Counted from the stretch's first letter, positions 26,920 through 39,052 are shown. The stretch is 46,241 bases of DNA from an uncultured Clostridia bacterium (GCA_944388035.1 CALXHF010000012.1:1-46241); one strand, 5' to 3'. Notes: generated by a model not told the origin, from the sequence alone. Made by a program: numbers and translations.

Positions 26920-27912
26920 TTAATTTTTTGTAATTAATTTTTCAAGAATTTGAACAGCATTACTTGCAGCACCTTTTCTAATATTATCAGCAACAACCCA
27001 CAAATTAACACCAGATTTAACACTATCATCTCTTCTAATTCTACCAACAAAAACCTCATCATAACCATTTGCTAAAATAGGCATAGGATATTTATTATTA
27101 CTTGGGTCATCAACAACAATGATATTTGGAAAATCTTTTAAAGTTTTAACTAAAACGCTTAATTCAAAATCATTTTCAAATTCAACGTTTATAGATTCAG
27201 AATGAGAATTTGAAACAGGAACTCTAACAGTAGTTGCTGTTATTTTTAAATCAGGTCTGTGCAAAATCTTTCTAGTTTCATTTATCATTTTCATTTCTTC
27301 TTTAGTATATCCATTATCCAAAAATGAATCTATATGAGGAATACAATTATCAAAAATAGGATATGGAAATTTCTTTAAAGGCTTAGTTCCATCTACATTT
27401 TTTAAATCATCTAAAGCATCTTTGCCAGCACCAGAAACAGCTTGATAAGTAGAGTATACAATTCTTTTTATTTTATATTTATCATCTAGAGCTTTTAATG
27501 GAAGCATTGCTTGAATAGTAGAACAATTTGGGTTTGCAATAATTCCTTTATGGCTATAAACATCTTCAAAATTAACTTCTGGAACTACTAAAGGTACATC
27601 TTTATCCATACGAAAATAACTACTGTTGTCTATAACTATGCAACCTTTACTAGCAGCAATTGGAGCATATTTTTTAGAAACTTCTCCACCTGCTGAAAAT
27701 AATGCATAATCAAAACCAGAATCAAAAGAATTTTCAGTTAATTCTTGAACTTTATATTCCTTTCCTAAAATAGAAAGTTTAGTACCTGCAGTTTTTTTGC
27801 TTGCAAATAATGCATAACTTTCAATTGGTAAATTTTTTTCTTCTAAAACTTTTATAAAAGTCCTACCAACAAGACCTGTTGCACCAACAATTGCAACTTT
27901 TAATTTTTCCAT
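26920..27912 (-). CDS. asd: Aspartate-semialdehyde dehydrogenase
   Basis: Makes aspartate semialdehyde from aspartyl phosphate, linking lysC to dapA. Visible are the N-terminal NADP-binding VAIVGATGLVGRTF, the catalytic Cys130 in NPNCSTIQ, the QAVSGAGKDA segment, and a conserved VPVSNSHSE stretch with the active-site His region. 330 aa, normal length. The start ATG has AAGGAGG upstream on the minus strand, within a palindrome (27917-27933). It converges on the lysC-dapA-dapB operon but has a separate promoter, so the pathway is split into two units. Confidence 0.96.
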   Translation of the reverse strand: MEKLKVAIVGATGLVGRTFIKVLEEKNLPIESYALFASKKTAGTKLSILGKEYKVQELTENSFDSGFDYALFSAGGEVSKKYAPIAASKGCIVIDNSSYFRMDKDVPLVVPEVNFEDVYSHKGIIANPNCSTIQAMLPLKALDDKYKIKRIVYSTYQAVSGAGKDALDDLKNVDGTKPLKKFPYPIFDNCIPHIDSFLDNGYTKEEMKMINETRKILHRPDLKITATTVRVPVSNSHSESINVEFENDFELSVLVKTLKDFPNIIVVDDPSNNKYPMPILANGYDEVFVGRIRRDDSVKSGVNLWVVADNIRKGAASNAVQILEKLITKN

Positions 27913-27916
27913 AAAG

Positions 27917-27933
27917 ATACCTCCTTAAGGTAT
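27917..27933 (-). promoter_or_regulatory. Palindrome burying the asd Shine-Dalgarno
   Basis: ATACCT and AGGTAT arms around a 5-nt loop. On the asd mRNA the arms include most of the AAGGAGGT SD, so folding would hide it. Confidence 0.4.
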
Positions 27934-28122
27934 TAATTTGATAAAGAAATTTTAATTAAAATTTCCCTTATAATATTTTACTACAAAACATTGAAAAAAT
28001 AAACCATTATTTGGAAAATAGTTTTTAAAAAGTTATTTTTATACATTTAGGGTGAAATATTCGTTTATAAACTTTTAAGGTGATTTTATCATAAATTAAA
28101 TACAATTTGTGAAAAATGGAAC

Positions 28123-28151
28123 TTGATTTTTTTGTTATTTTGTAATATAAT
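28123..28151 (+). promoter_or_regulatory. Promoter of the SNF2 helicase gene
   Basis: TTGATT (28123-28128), 17 bp, TATAAT (28146-28151). The start codon follows 25 bp later. Confidence 0.7.
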
Positions 28152-28176
28152 ATTTTGCCAGGTGGAGGAAAAAAAG

Positions 28177-31100
28177 ATGCTTTTAAATCACGAAATATTA
28201 GAAGATTTATATAAAGATGCAGGAGAGGGCAGAAAGAAAAGAGCGATTAATTATCAAAAACAAGGAAGAGTAAAAATAAAAAATATAGAATATGAAAATG
28301 AGATAAATTTTTCTTTAAGTGCAACCGTAATAGGAAATGAAATATATAAAACATATATATCAGTAAAAGATGGAATAGTAGAAGATGTAACTTGCACGTG
28401 TGAAGATTATTATAACCATTATGGAGTATGTAAACATACTTTAGCAACAGTATTAGAATTTGTAAACAATCCACAATATAGTAGTGAAATTGTGGAAAAC
28501 AGCAAAGAAGATGAAGAGAAAAATGAAAACAGAAAAGATTTATTATTAAATATAAAAACAGGAAATGAAAAATTTAACAGTTTTAAACAAATGGTAAATA
28601 GTTTTTATCAAGAAGAAGTAGAAGGAATATCAGATGAAGAAGATGAAATAAAACAAAAAGGAACTATAAAAATAGAACCTATTATTTATTATGAAAAATT
28701 TTCAGGAGATATAAAAGTAGAATTTAAAATAGGAAATAAGAAAATGTATAAAATAAAGAACTTGGCAGAATTTTATACAAGGATGTTAAACAAGGATGTC
28801 TATAAATATGGTCAAAAATTAGAGTTTATTCATACAAGAGAAGTATTTGAAGAAAAAAGTAAACCATTATTAGACTTTATATTAAAATATGCAGAAATAA
28901 TAAAATTTGCAAATTCAAACTCAAATAGTAATTTTAGGTATTATGGAAAAGCGTTAAACGAAACAAATATATTATTAAGTAATACAGGAATAGATGACTT
29001 ATTTGAAGTATTAAAAGGAAAAGAAGTAGAATTTAATAAAGACTATACAAACCAAAAAATAGAATTTACAGAAGAAGAACCTAAATTAGACTTTATATTA
29101 AAAAAGACTACGTCAGGAAATTTTGTAATATATCCAGAAAAAGAAATATATGAAATAACAATATTAAAAGGAAAAGCGTATAAATATATTTTAGTAGATA
29201 AGAAAATATATAGATGTTCAAAGAATTTTGAAAAAACCAGCTTGAAATTATTAGAATTATTTAGAAAAAATTATGTAACAGAAATAGAGTTTGGAGAAAA
29301 AGAATTAACAGAATTCTTTTCAGTAGTAGCACCTAAAGTAAAAAATGCAATAAAGATGGAAGGAATATCAGAAGAAGAAATAAAAGAATACAAACCACAA
29401 GAATTAATTATAAAAACATATTTTGATTTTGATAAAAATGATTATTTAATAGTAGATGTTAAATTCTGTTATGGAGAAAAAGAATTTAACCCTCTAAATG
29501 AAAAAGAAAAAATAGAAGTACCAAGAAACATAATAGAAGAAACAAAAGCATTAAACATATTTAGAAAAACAGGTTTTATGTTTGATGTAAAAAATTTAAG
29601 ATTTATATTACCAGATAATGATAAAATATATGAATTTTTAACAGAAGATATAAATTTTTATATGCAAAAATTTGAAGTAATGATAACAGAAAACTTCAAG
29701 AGAAAGCAAATAAGAAACACAAAAATGACAGGAATAGGAGTAAAAGTAGAAAATGACCTATTATCAATAGATTTAAGCAAAATAGATATAGATCCAAGCG
29801 AATTAGAAGACATAATGGAAAAATATTCTTTAAAAAAGAAATATTATAGACTGAAAGACGGAAGTTTTATAAACTTAGAAGATAATAAAGAAATAGAATT
29901 TTTAGATAAACTATCTAGTGGTATGGGAGTAAACTATAAAGAAATAGAAAACGGAGAATTACGCTTACCAGTAAATAGAACATTATATTTAAACCAATTG
30001 TTAAAAGCATTAAAAGGAACAGAAATAATAAAAAACCAAGAATATAGAGAAATAGTAAATGGTCTAAATAAAGAACAATTAGAAGAAGAAATAAAAGTGC
30101 CAGAAAATTTGAATAATGTCCTTAGATATTATCAAAAAACAGGATATAGGTGGTTAAAAACATTAGATAAATACAAATTTGGTGGGATACTTGCAGATGA
30201 TATGGGACTTCGGAAAAACAATACAAATGTTATCAGCAATAGTAGATTATGCAGGAAAAGAAGGAAGAAAAGCAAGCTTAGTAGTATCACCTAGTTCACT
30301 TACATTAAACTGGCAAAATGAAGCAAAAAAATTCACAAATGAATTAAAAACAGTTGTAATAAGAGGAACTCTGCAAGAAAGAAAAAAATTAATAGAAGAA
30401 ATAGAAGATTATGATTTAGTTATAACATCATATGATTTATTAAAAAGAGATATAGAACTTTATAAAGAAAAAAATTATACATTTAAATATATAATAGCAG
30501 ATGAAGCACAATATTTAAAAAATAGTAATACAAAAAATGCAAAAGCAATAAAACAAATAAAAGCAGAAACAAGATATGCATTAACAGGGACACCAATAGA
30601 AAACTCATTAGCAGAGTTATGGTCAATATTTGACTTTATAATGCCAGGATATTTGTTCACATATAGAAAATTTAAAAACATATATGAGACACCAATAGTA
30701 AAAGAAGAAGACAAACAAGCAATGTCAAAATTAAAAATGTTAATAGAGCCATTTGTATTAAGAAGAAATAAAAAAGAAGTATTAACAGAATTGCCTGAAA
30801 AAACAGTAACAGTATTAAGTAATGAAATGAACGAAGAACAACAAAATATATATTTAACATATCTAGCAAAGGCAAAACAAGAAATAGCAGAAAAAGTAGA
30901 AATAGATGGCTTTGAAAATTCACAAATGCAAATTTTAGCAGCATTAACAAGATTAAGACAAATATGTTGTCATCCAAGTTTATTTGTAGAAGGGTATAAT
31001 GAAGGCAGTAGCAAATTAGAGCAATGTATAGAAATAATAGAAGAAGCAATAAATGGAGGACACAAAATATTATTATTTTCTGGATATACATCAATGTTTG

Positions 31101-31519
31101 AAATAATAGAAAAAGAATTAAAGAAACGTAGCATAGAATATTTCAAACTAACAGGAGCAACAAAAATAGACGAAAGGATGAAAATGGTAGATGAGTTTAA
31201 TGAAAATTCTAATATTAAACTATTTCTAATATCATTAAAAGCAGGAGGAACGGGGCTAAACCTAACAGGAGCAGACATGGTAATACATTATGATCCTTGG
31301 TGGAATATATCCACTGAAAACCAAGCAACAGATAGAGCATATAGGATAGGGCAAAAGAATAATGTACAGGTATATAAATTAATAACAAAAAATTCAATAG
31401 AAGAAAAAATATATGAATTACAAGAAAAGAAAGCAAAATTAGCAGATAGTATGTTAGATACAAAGACAACATTTATAAACAAATTCTCAAGAGAAGAAAT
31501 AATGAGATTATTTGAATGA
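28177..31519 (+). pseudogene. SWIM zinc-finger SNF2-family helicase, split by one extra base in Walker A
   Basis: Bacterial SNF2/HepA-type ATPase. N-terminal SWIM finger CTCEDYYNHYGVCKH near residue 73, a long SNF2-associated region, then the helicase. Reading frame 1 stops at 30294; the helicase continues in another frame. Frame 1 reads ILADDMGL then departs, exactly where family proteins have GLGKT. Removing the C at 30211 restores DDMGLGKTIQML and joins everything into about 1113 aa. Downstream motifs are intact: DEAQ (Walker B), LTGTPIENS, KAGGTGLNL, and QATDRAYRIGQ. ATG 28177 follows GGTGGAGG; the longer in-frame extension is not supported. Likely roles are chromosome remodelling or transcription recycling. 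Real inactivation and sequence error are both possible. Confidence 0.85.
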
Positions 31520-31532
31520 TTTAAGGAGAAAT

Positions 31533-32903
31533 ATGAAAGATTATATTACAGTTATTGGCGGTGGTTTAGCTGGCTCAGAAGCGGCTTACCAAATTGCTAA
31601 AAGAAATATTAAAGTTAAATTATATGAAATGAAACCATATAAATTTTCACCAGCACATAGTAATAAAGATTTAGCAGAAATTGTTTGTAGTAATTCTTTT
31701 AAATCAAATTTACTTACAAATGCTTGTGGTTTATTAAAGGAAGAATTAAGAAGGTTAGATTCTTTACTAATAAAAATAGCAGATGAAACAAGTGTTGCAG
31801 CAGGGCAAGCTTTGGCTGTTGATAGAGAAGAATTTTCAAGAAAAGTAACAGAAGAAATTGAAAACAATCCTTTAATAGAGATAATTAATAAAGAGGTAAC
31901 AGATATTGAAGAATTAGCAAAAGATGGAATTGTAATTATTGCAACTGGACCATTAACTTCAGATGATTTGGCTAAGAATATTTCTAAAGTTACAGGTGAA
32001 GATAAATTATATTTTTATGATGCAGCAGCACCTATTATTAGTAAAGATAGTATTAATTTCGATATTGCTTTTTATGGTGATAGATATAGTGAAGAAAAGA
32101 AAAAAGATGAAACAATAGAAGAGTGGAAAGAAAGGTTAAAAAAACAAGAAGGTAAAGAACAGTCTTATATAAATCTTCCTATGAATAAAGAAGAGTATGA
32201 AAACTTTTGGAACGAGCTTGTAAATGCAGAAGTTGTAACTTTGCACGATTTTGAAAAAAGAGAAATTTTTGAGGGCTGTATGCCAATAGAAATTATGGCA
32301 AAAAGAGGAATAGATACTTTAAGATATGGACCTTTAAAACCAGTTGGTTTTGATGACCCAAGAACTGGTAAAAGACCATATGCTATTGTGCAATTAAGAC
32401 AAGATGATAGCAAAGCTAGTATTTATAATATAGTTGGTTTTCAAACTAATTTAAAATATGGAGAGCAAAAAAGAGTCTTTAGTTTGATTCCTGGGCTTGA
32501 AAATGCAGAATTTATAAAATATGGTGTTATGCATAGAAATACTTATATTAATTCAAGTCGATTATTAGATGAAACATATTGTTTAAAATCTAACAAAAAT
32601 ATCTATTTTGCAGGACAAATAACGGGTGTTGAAGGATATGTTGAGTCAATTTCTTCTGGTTTAGTTGCAGCTTTAAATGCAGTAGAAGTTTTAAAGAGTA
32701 GTAAAAAAAGAATAGTGTTTCCAGAAACTACAGTAATAGGAGCATTAGCGAAATATATATCTACTTCAAATAAAAAGTTCCAACCAATGAACGCAAATTT
32801 TGGAATACTTCCAGAACTAGAGGGAAAGAAGATAAAAGATAAAAAGTTAAGATATCAAGAATTTGCAAATAGAAGTTTAAAGGATTTAGAAGAAAGGCTT
32901 TAG
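31533..32903 (+). CDS. trmFO: tRNA (uracil-5-)-methyltransferase, folate/FAD-dependent
   Basis: Methylates U54 in the T-loop of tRNA using methylenetetrahydrofolate and FADH2, the Gram-positive counterpart of TrmA. The FAD-binding [10 protein letters not shown] lies at residues 9-18, followed by the family's [23 protein letters not shown] and [13 protein letters not shown] motifs. Late motifs include [29 protein letters not shown] in the middle and [19 protein letters not shown] near residue 365. ATG 31533 follows AAGGAG and gives 456 aa. It starts 13 bp after the helicase frame and is probably co-transcribed. Confidence 0.95.
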   Translation: MKDYITVIGGGLAGSEAAYQIAKRNIKVKLYEMKPYKFSPAHSNKDLAEIVCSNSFKSNLLTNACGLLKEELRRLDSLLIKIADETSVAAGQALAVDREEFSRKVTEEIENNPLIEIINKEVTDIEELAKDGIVIIATGPLTSDDLAKNISKVTGEDKLYFYDAAAPIISKDSINFDIAFYGDRYSEEKKKDETIEEWKERLKKQEGKEQSYINLPMNKEEYENFWNELVNAEVVTLHDFEKREIFEGCMPIEIMAKRGIDTLRYGPLKPVGFDDPRTGKRPYAIVQLRQDDSKASIYNIVGFQTNLKYGEQKRVFSLIPGLENAEFIKYGVMHRNTYINSSRLLDETYCLKSNKNIYFAGQITGVEGYVESISSGLVAALNAVEVLKSSKKRIVFPETTVIGALAKYISTSNKKFQPMNANFGILPELEGKKIKDKKLRYQEFANRSLKDLEERL

Positions 32904-32920
32904 TGATACTAAAGTCTTTT
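32893..32920 (+). terminator. Terminator after trmFO
   Basis: 12-bp stem with one G-T pair (32893-32904/32908-32919) overlapping the stop codon, 3-nt loop, short T run. Confidence 0.75.
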
Positions 32921-32985
32921 AATATTACAAATATTACCAAAATATTACAATTTTATTAAATTTCACATAAATTTACATAAAGTCA

Positions 32986-33014
32986 TTGCGCTTGTGGTTA
33001 AATTTTGCTATAAT
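32986..33014 (+). promoter_or_regulatory. Promoter of the small acidic/coiled-coil operon
   Basis: TTGCGC (32986-32991), 17 bp, TATAAT (33009-33014) preceded by TGC, an extended -10. Confidence 0.75.
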
Positions 33015-33055
33015 AAATAATAGATGATTATACATTTGATAAAGGAGGTTAAATT

Positions 33056-33193
33056 ATGGAAGAATTAACCAATTTAGAATTAACAAGAGAAGATTTAGAA
33101 GAAATGACTACAGAAGAGTTAGTAGATTTAAAGGTTGAATTAGAAGAATTATTAATGCAGTGTGAAGAGCTATTAGAAGATAGTGGAGAATAA
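33056..33193 (+). CDS. Tiny acidic helical protein (unknown)
   Basis: 45-residue protein with a strong SD (AAAGGAGG, 33041-33048) and an extended -10 promoter. About one third of the residues are Glu or Asp, with Leu spaced as in an amphipathic helix (EELTNLELTREDLEEM...). There are one Cys and no membrane segment. A second AAAGGAGG follows at once and starts the coiled-coil gene 15 bp later, so the two are surely co-transcribed. No family is recognised. It could be a partner or assembly factor for the downstream protein. Confidence 0.7.
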   Translation: MEELTNLELTREDLEEMTTEELVDLKVELEELLMQCEELLEDSGE

Positions 33194-33208
33194 AAGGAGG
33201 AATTTTAA

Positions 33209-34396
33209 ATGGAATTAAATGAACAATTAGACCAAAATTACAATAAAGATAAAAAAGCATATCAAAAAACTCAAAGATTATCACAAAACGTAAAAGATTT
33301 AGAACAACAATTAAAAATGTTAAAAAGAGAGTGGGAAGATGCCAGAATAAAACAAATAAGAGCAAAAGAAGATGGAGATGCATCATTAGAAAAAGAAGCT
33401 CAAGCAGAAGTTGAAGCTAAGGTTAATGAAGCAAAGAAAGTTCAAACAAAATTAGATACAATAAAGGAAGTAATAGAAAGAAATAAATCTAAAGTAGATG
33501 GATATATTGAAGAATTAAAGAAAGAACCAGGATTTGAAGAACACGTAAATTCTATTTTAGAAAAAAGATATAATAGACAACTTGCAAAGGCTTTAAAAGA
33601 AGAACAACAAGTAAATACCATATTAGATTTATGCCAAAAACATCCAACTTTAGCCAACAATTTAAGAGGAATGGTTAGAGCACAAGAAGAATTAGACAAG
33701 TTAAATAAAGAAATAGAACCTTTAGACCCAGAAAAAGATAAAGATAAATTAGATGAGATACAAAGTAAAATTGATGAATTAGTAGGTAAGAAGAATTCAA
33801 ATATGGATATGTTTATGTCATATTGTGTAAAGAAAGATGTTGACATAGATAGAGAATTTTTAGAAAATTTGATTTCTGAAAAAAGTTTTGCACATGATAA
33901 ACAAGGAAATATAAACATAGAGAAAACTTTAAAAAATATCTCAAAAGGAAGTAGAAAGAAAATATTAGCTTATCAAGTAGCTTTAGACAGAGTGCCAGAA
34001 GCAAAAATAAGTAAGGCAAATGACGAAGAATTAGGAAAAGAAGATTTAGAAGGGACTCAACCAACGATTAAACTAAAAAGCCTTACTAGTGATCCTATGA
34101 ACGAACAAAAAACTGAGCCACCAGCTCCAACATTTAAATGGTATGAACTTAGAAAAAGATTTAAGTATTGGATGGAAAAAAGAAAAGCTGAGAAACAGGC
34201 ACAAACTAAACAAGAAGAACAAGAACAAGATACAGAAACTTCCTCAACATCAACTAGCACATCGGAAAAATTTAGAAATTCATATAAATATGATGTTGTA
34301 AGAGACTATGTTGATAAAAAAGAAGAAGAAATTTTTAAAGAATCTTTGAAAGATGTAAAACAAGCTCTAAAAGACGATTCAGAACAAGAAAAATAA
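33209..34396 (+). CDS. Coiled-coil cytoplasmic protein (unknown)
   Basis: 395 aa, no signal peptide or membrane helix. Residues about 1-110 and 150-200 are predicted by eye to be coiled coil (repeating Leu/Ile with Lys/Glu, as in DLEQQLKMLKREWEDARIKQIRAKE). A middle part (200-270) looks more globular. A low-complexity linker near 275-345 contains Pro, Gln/Glu and a Ser/Thr tract (TETSSTSTSTSE), flanking a basic aromatic patch (FKWYELRKRFKYWMEKRK). A helical C-terminal end closes it. The architecture suggests a structural or scaffold protein. No function can be assigned. SD AAAGGAGG. Confidence 0.8.
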   Translation: MELNEQLDQNYNKDKKAYQKTQRLSQNVKDLEQQLKMLKREWEDARIKQIRAKEDGDASLEKEAQAEVEAKVNEAKKVQTKLDTIKEVIERNKSKVDGYIEELKKEPGFEEHVNSILEKRYNRQLAKALKEEQQVNTILDLCQKHPTLANNLRGMVRAQEELDKLNKEIEPLDPEKDKDKLDEIQSKIDELVGKKNSNMDMFMSYCVKKDVDIDREFLENLISEKSFAHDKQGNINIEKTLKNISKGSRKKILAYQVALDRVPEAKISKANDEELGKEDLEGTQPTIKLKSLTSDPMNEQKTEPPAPTFKWYELRKRFKYWMEKRKAEKQAQTKQEEQEQDTETSSTSTSTSEKFRNSYKYDVVRDYVDKKEEEIFKESLKDVKQALKDDSEQEK

Positions 34397-34399
34397 AAA

Positions 34400-34433
34400 A
34401 AGAAAAACTTGGAAGAAATTCCAAGTTTTTCTT
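34400..34433 (+). terminator. Terminator of the coiled-coil operon
   Basis: Perfect 15-bp stem AAGAAAAACTTGGAA (34400-34414)/(34419-34433). Its end overlaps the next promoter's -35. Confidence 0.9.
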
Positions 34434-34460
34434 GACTTATTGGTAACTACGTGATAAAAT
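34432..34460 (+). promoter_or_regulatory. Promoter of rpsL-rpsG-fusA
   Basis: TTGACT (34432-34437), 17 bp, TAAAAT (34455-34460) with upstream TGA, an extended -10. The leader contains GCATTTCCGTAA (34492-34503), the inverse of the element at the rpoB promoter. Confidence 0.8.
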
Positions 34461-34545
34461 AGAATTCGTTATAGTAAAATGTATGTATTATGCATTTCCG
34501 TAACAAAAAACAAATTTTGAAATATAAATAGGAGGTGAAATTTAA

Positions 34546-34959
34546 GTGCCAACAATTAATCAATTAGTAAGAAAAGGAAGACAAACAAAAACAACTAAAG
34601 CAAAAGCTCCAGCATTACGTCACGGATATAACTCAAAAAATAAGAGATTAACAAATAATAGATCTCCACAAAAAAGAGGAGTTTGTACAGTTGTAAAAAC
34701 AGTTACACCAAAGAAACCTAATTCAGCATTAAGAAAAGTTGCCAGAGTTAGACTTTCTAATGGTTATGAAGTTATTTCTTATATCCCAGGTATAGGACAT
34801 AACCTACAAGAACACAGTGTTGTATTAATTAGAGGTGGTAGGGTAAAAGACCTTCCAGGTGTTAGATACCATATCATCAGAGGAACATTAGATACAGCAG
34901 GTGTTAAAGATAGAATGCAAGCACGTTCAAAATACGGTGCTAAAAAACCTAAAAAATAG
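34546..34959 (+). CDS. rpsL: 30S ribosomal protein S12
   Basis: 137-aa decoding-centre protein. The streptomycin-relevant loops [17 protein letters not shown] and [13 protein letters not shown] are both wild type, so no resistance mutation is seen. GTG start with AGGAGGTG upstream. First gene of the str-type group with rpsG and fusA. The more usual rpoC upstream neighbour is absent. Confidence 0.98.
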   Translation: MPTINQLVRKGRQTKTTKAKAPALRHGYNSKNKRLTNNRSPQKRGVCTVVKTVTPKKPNSALRKVARVRLSNGYEVISYIPGIGHNLQEHSVVLIRGGRVKDLPGVRYHIIRGTLDTAGVKDRMQARSKYGAKKPKK

Positions 34960-35596
<637 letters not shown>

Positions 35597-35617
35597 AAGA
35601 GAGGGGGAAATATAAAA

Positions 35618-37699
35618 ATGGCAGGAAGAGAATACCCACTAGAAAGAACAAGAAATATAGGAATAATGGCACACATTGATGCTGGAAAAACAACAACAAC
35701 TGAAAGAATCTTATTCTATACAGGTAAAACACATAAAATAGGAGAGGTTCACGAAGGTGAAGCAACAATGGACTGGATGGAACAAGAACAAGAAAGAGGT
35801 ATTACAATAACATCTGCTGCAACAACATGTTTCTGGAAAAATAATAGAATAAATATTATAGATACACCAGGACACGTTGATTTTACAGTAGAAGTTCAAA
35901 GATCTCTAAGAGTTCTTGACGGAGCTGTCACAGTTTTAGCTGCCAAAGGTGGAGTTCAACCACAAACAGAAACAGTTTGGAGACAAGCTGATAAATATCA
36001 AGTACCAAGAATGGTATATGTAAATAAAATGGATATCACAGGAGCAAACTTTATGCTTTGTGTAGACCAATTAAAAAATAGATTACATGCAAATGCTGTT
36101 CCAGTACAATTACCAATAGGAGCAGAAGACCAATTTAAAGGTATAGTAGACCTAATCAAAATGAGAGCATTTATTCATAAAGATGATTTAGGAAAAGAAA
36201 TAGAAGAAACAGATGTACCTGCAGATATGGTAGATATGGCTAATGAGTATAGAGAAAAAATGGTAGAAGCAGCAGCAGAGCAAGATGAAGAATTAATGAT
36301 GAAATATTTAGATGAAGGAGAACTAACAGAAGAAGAAATCAAAAAAGGTCTTCGTATGGGAACAATTGCAAACACAATAGTTCCAGTAACTTGTGGTTCT
36401 TCTTACAAAAACAAAGGTGTTCAAGAATTACTAAATGCAATTATAGATTATATGCCATCACCATTAGATATACCACATATCAAAGGTGTTGATTTAAATG
36501 GTAATGAGACGGAAAGAAAAACATCTGATACAGAACCATTTGCAGCATTAGCATTTAAGATTGCAACAGACCCATTTGTTGGAAAATTATGTTTCTTTAG
36601 AGTATATTCAGGAACTTTAGAATCAGGTTCAACTGTATTAAACTCTAATAAAGACAAAAAAGAAAGAATAGGAAGAATTCTTCAAATGCACTCAAACCAT
36701 AGACAAGACATAGATAAAGTATATTCTGGAGATATTGCGGCAGCAGTAGGTATGAAAGATGTTACAACTGGAGATACTTTATGTGATCCAGATCATCCAG
36801 TAATACTAGAATCTATGGAATTCCCAGATCCAGTTATTGATATAGCTATTGAACCTAAAGACAAAGTAGCACAAGAAAAAATGGCTATAGCTTTAGGAAA
36901 ACTAGCAGAAGAAGACCCAACATTTAAAGTTCATACAAACCAAGAAACTGGACAAACAATTATAGCAGGTATGGGTGAATTACACTTAGATATAATTGTT
37001 GATAGATTAAAAAGAGAATTCAAAGTAGAATGTAATGTAGGTAAACCACAAGTTGCTTACAAAGAAACAATTAGAAACAAAGTACGTGTTCAAGGTAAAT
37101 TTATTCGTCAATCTGGTGGTAAAGGACAATATGGTGATGTTTGGTTTGAAATGGAACCATTAGAGCCAGGTAAAGGAATAGAATTTGAAAGCAAGATTGT
37201 TGGTGGAGCTGTTCCAAAAGAATATATTAAACCAATTGAACAAGGTATGAGAGAAGCTGCTGAAACAGGTATATTAGCGGGATATCCAGTAACAGACTTC
37301 AAAGTAAGTTTAGTTGATGGTTCATACCACGAAGTTGACTCTTCAGAAATGGCCTTCAAAATAGCAGCCGCTATGGCATTTAAAGAAGGTATGAAACAAG
37401 CAAATTCAGTTATCTTAGAACCTATTATGAAAGTAGAAATAACAGTTCCAGAAGAATATATGGGAGACGTTATAGGAGATGTAAACTCTAGACGTGGTAG
37501 ACTAGAAGGTATGGATGGTAATGATGGTATGCAAGAAATACATGCATTTATTCCATTATCTGAAATGTTTGGTTATGCAACAGAATTACGTTCTAGAACA
37601 CAAGGTAGAGGAACATATTCAATGGAACCATCTCATTATGAAGAAGTTCCAAAATCAGTTTCTGAAGCAATTGTGTCTTCAAGAGCTAAAAAAGAATAA
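35618..37699 (+). CDS. fusA: Elongation factor G
   Basis: Translocation GTPase, 693 aa. G1 AHIDAGKT at residues 18-25, switch region [12 protein letters not shown]3 DTPGHVDF, G4 NKMD. Domains II-V follow, with the [10 protein letters not shown] motif and the [14 protein letters not shown] block of domain IV. The start ATG is preceded by GAGGGGG. Third gene of the rpsL unit; tuf follows after 102 nt with its own promoter. Confidence 0.98.
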   Translation: MAGREYPLERTRNIGIMAHIDAGKTTTTERILFYTGKTHKIGEVHEGEATMDWMEQEQERGITITSAATTCFWKNNRINIIDTPGHVDFTVEVQRSLRVLDGAVTVLAAKGGVQPQTETVWRQADKYQVPRMVYVNKMDITGANFMLCVDQLKNRLHANAVPVQLPIGAEDQFKGIVDLIKMRAFIHKDDLGKEIEETDVPADMVDMANEYREKMVEAAAEQDEELMMKYLDEGELTEEEIKKGLRMGTIANTIVPVTCGSSYKNKGVQELLNAIIDYMPSPLDIPHIKGVDLNGNETERKTSDTEPFAALAFKIATDPFVGKLCFFRVYSGTLESGSTVLNSNKDKKERIGRILQMHSNHRQDIDKVYSGDIAAAVGMKDVTTGDTLCDPDHPVILESMEFPDPVIDIAIEPKDKVAQEKMAIALGKLAEEDPTFKVHTNQETGQTIIAGMGELHLDIIVDRLKREFKVECNVGKPQVAYKETIRNKVRVQGKFIRQSGGKGQYGDVWFEMEPLEPGKGIEFESKIVGGAVPKEYIKPIEQGMREAAETGILAGYPVTDFKVSLVDGSYHEVDSSEMAFKIAAAMAFKEGMKQANSVILEPIMKVEITVPEEYMGDVIGDVNSRRGRLEGMDGNDGMQEIHAFIPLSEMFGYATELRSRTQGRGTYSMEPSHYEEVPKSVSEAIVSSRAKKE

Positions 37700-37705
37700 A
37701 AAGAC

Positions 37706-37734
37706 TTGCATTTTTAACAAAAATGTTATAAAAT
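37706..37734 (+). promoter_or_regulatory. Internal promoter of tuf
   Basis: TTGCAT (37706-37711), 17 bp, TAAAAT (37729-37734) in the fusA-tuf spacer, allowing extra EF-Tu expression. Confidence 0.7.
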
Positions 37735-37801
37735 GCTTATGCAAAATATAATTTTGTTATTAAATTTTTAAAATAAAATAAATTTTAAGGAGGAATTTAA
37801 A

Positions 37802-39004
37802 ATGGCAAAGGAAAAATTTGAAAGAACAAAGCCACACGTTAATATCGGTACAATTGGTCACGTAGACCACGGTAAAACAACAACAACAGCAGCTATTACT
37901 AAATATTTATCATTATTAGGTAAAGCTAAATTTGAAGCATACGATCAAATCGACGGTGCTCCAGAAGAAAAAGCAAGAGGAATCACAATCAACACAGCTC
38001 ACGTAGAATATGAAACAGAAAAAAGACACTATGCACACGTTGACTGCCCAGGACATGCTGACTATGTTAAAAACATGATTACTGGTGCTGCTCAAATGGA
38101 TGGTGCAATATTAGTTGTTTCAGCAGCTGATGGACCAATGCCTCAAACAAGAGAGCATATCTTACTTGCAAGACAAGTTGGTGTTAAATATATCGTTGTT
38201 TATTTAAATAAATGCGATATGGTTGACGACCCAGAATTATTAGAATTAGTTGAAATGGAAGTAAGAGACTTACTTTCTGAATATGGATTCCCTGGAGATG
38301 AAATTCCAATTATAAAAGGATCTTCATTACAAGCTCTAGAATCTACATCAACAGATCCTAATGATCCAGTATATGCACCTATTAAAGAATTATTAGATGC
38401 AGTTGATGATTATATTCCAACACCAGAAAGACCAGTTGACCAACCATTCTTAATGCCAGTTGAAGACGTATTCACAATTACAGGACGTGGAACAGTTGCA
38501 ACAGGTAGAGTAGAAAGAGGAGAAGTTAAACTTCAAGATGAAGTTGAAATCATTGGTCTTACAACAGAAAGAAAGAAAACTGTTGTTACAGGTGTAGAAA
38601 TGTTTAGAAAATTATTAGACCAAGCAGAAGCTGGTGACAATATCGGTGTTCTTCTAAGAGGAATCGATAGAAAAGAAATCGAAAGAGGTCAAGTTCTTTG
38701 TAAACCAGGAACAATACATCCACATACAAAATTCACTTCAGAAGTTTATGTATTAACTAAAGAAGAAGGTGGAAGACATACACCATTCTTCAATGGATAT
38801 AGACCACAATTCTATTTCAGAACAACAGACGTTACAGGTGTTATCGAATTACCTGCAGGAACAGAAATGGTTATGCCAGGTGATAACGTATCAATGACAA
38901 TTGAATTAATCACACCTATAGCTATTGAAAAAGGACTAAGATTCGCTATCCGTGAAGGTGGTAGAACAGTTGGTTCAGGAGTTGTAGCTGATATATTAGC
39001 ATAA
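37802..39004 (+). CDS. tuf: Elongation factor Tu
   Basis: Delivers aminoacyl-tRNA to the ribosome. 400 aa, normal length. G1 GHVDHGKT at residues 19-26, [12 protein letters not shown] switch, G3 DCPGHADY, G4 NKCD, then two beta-barrel domains with [13 protein letters not shown] and the C-terminal [17 protein letters not shown] precedes ATG. It has more GC-rich, C-ending codons (AAC, TTC, GAC, ATC) than most neighbours, as expected of a very highly expressed gene. Confidence 0.98.
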   Translation: MAKEKFERTKPHVNIGTIGHVDHGKTTTTAAITKYLSLLGKAKFEAYDQIDGAPEEKARGITINTAHVEYETEKRHYAHVDCPGHADYVKNMITGAAQMDGAILVVSAADGPMPQTREHILLARQVGVKYIVVYLNKCDMVDDPELLELVEMEVRDLLSEYGFPGDEIPIIKGSSLQALESTSTDPNDPVYAPIKELLDAVDDYIPTPERPVDQPFLMPVEDVFTITGRGTVATGRVERGEVKLQDEVEIIGLTTERKKTVVTGVEMFRKLLDQAEAGDNIGVLLRGIDRKEIERGQVLCKPGTIHPHTKFTSEVYVLTKEEGGRHTPFFNGYRPQFYFRTTDVTGVIELPAGTEMVMPGDNVSMTIELITPIAIEKGLRFAIREGGRTVGSGVVADILA

Positions 39005-39007
39005 ATT

Positions 39008-39050
39008 AAAATGAGACAAATGGGGACACCCTTAATTTGTCTCATTTTTT
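39008..39050 (+). terminator. Terminator of tuf
   Basis: Perfect 14-bp stem (39008-39021/39035-39048) with an inner GGG/CCC pair in the loop and six T residues. Confidence 0.92.
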
Positions 39051-39052
39051 AC

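Noticed and set aside
30179..31519. Independent short SNF2 helicase gene
   Set aside because: Its apparent start lies inside the Walker A region of the upstream frame with no SD; both parts join by removing one base.
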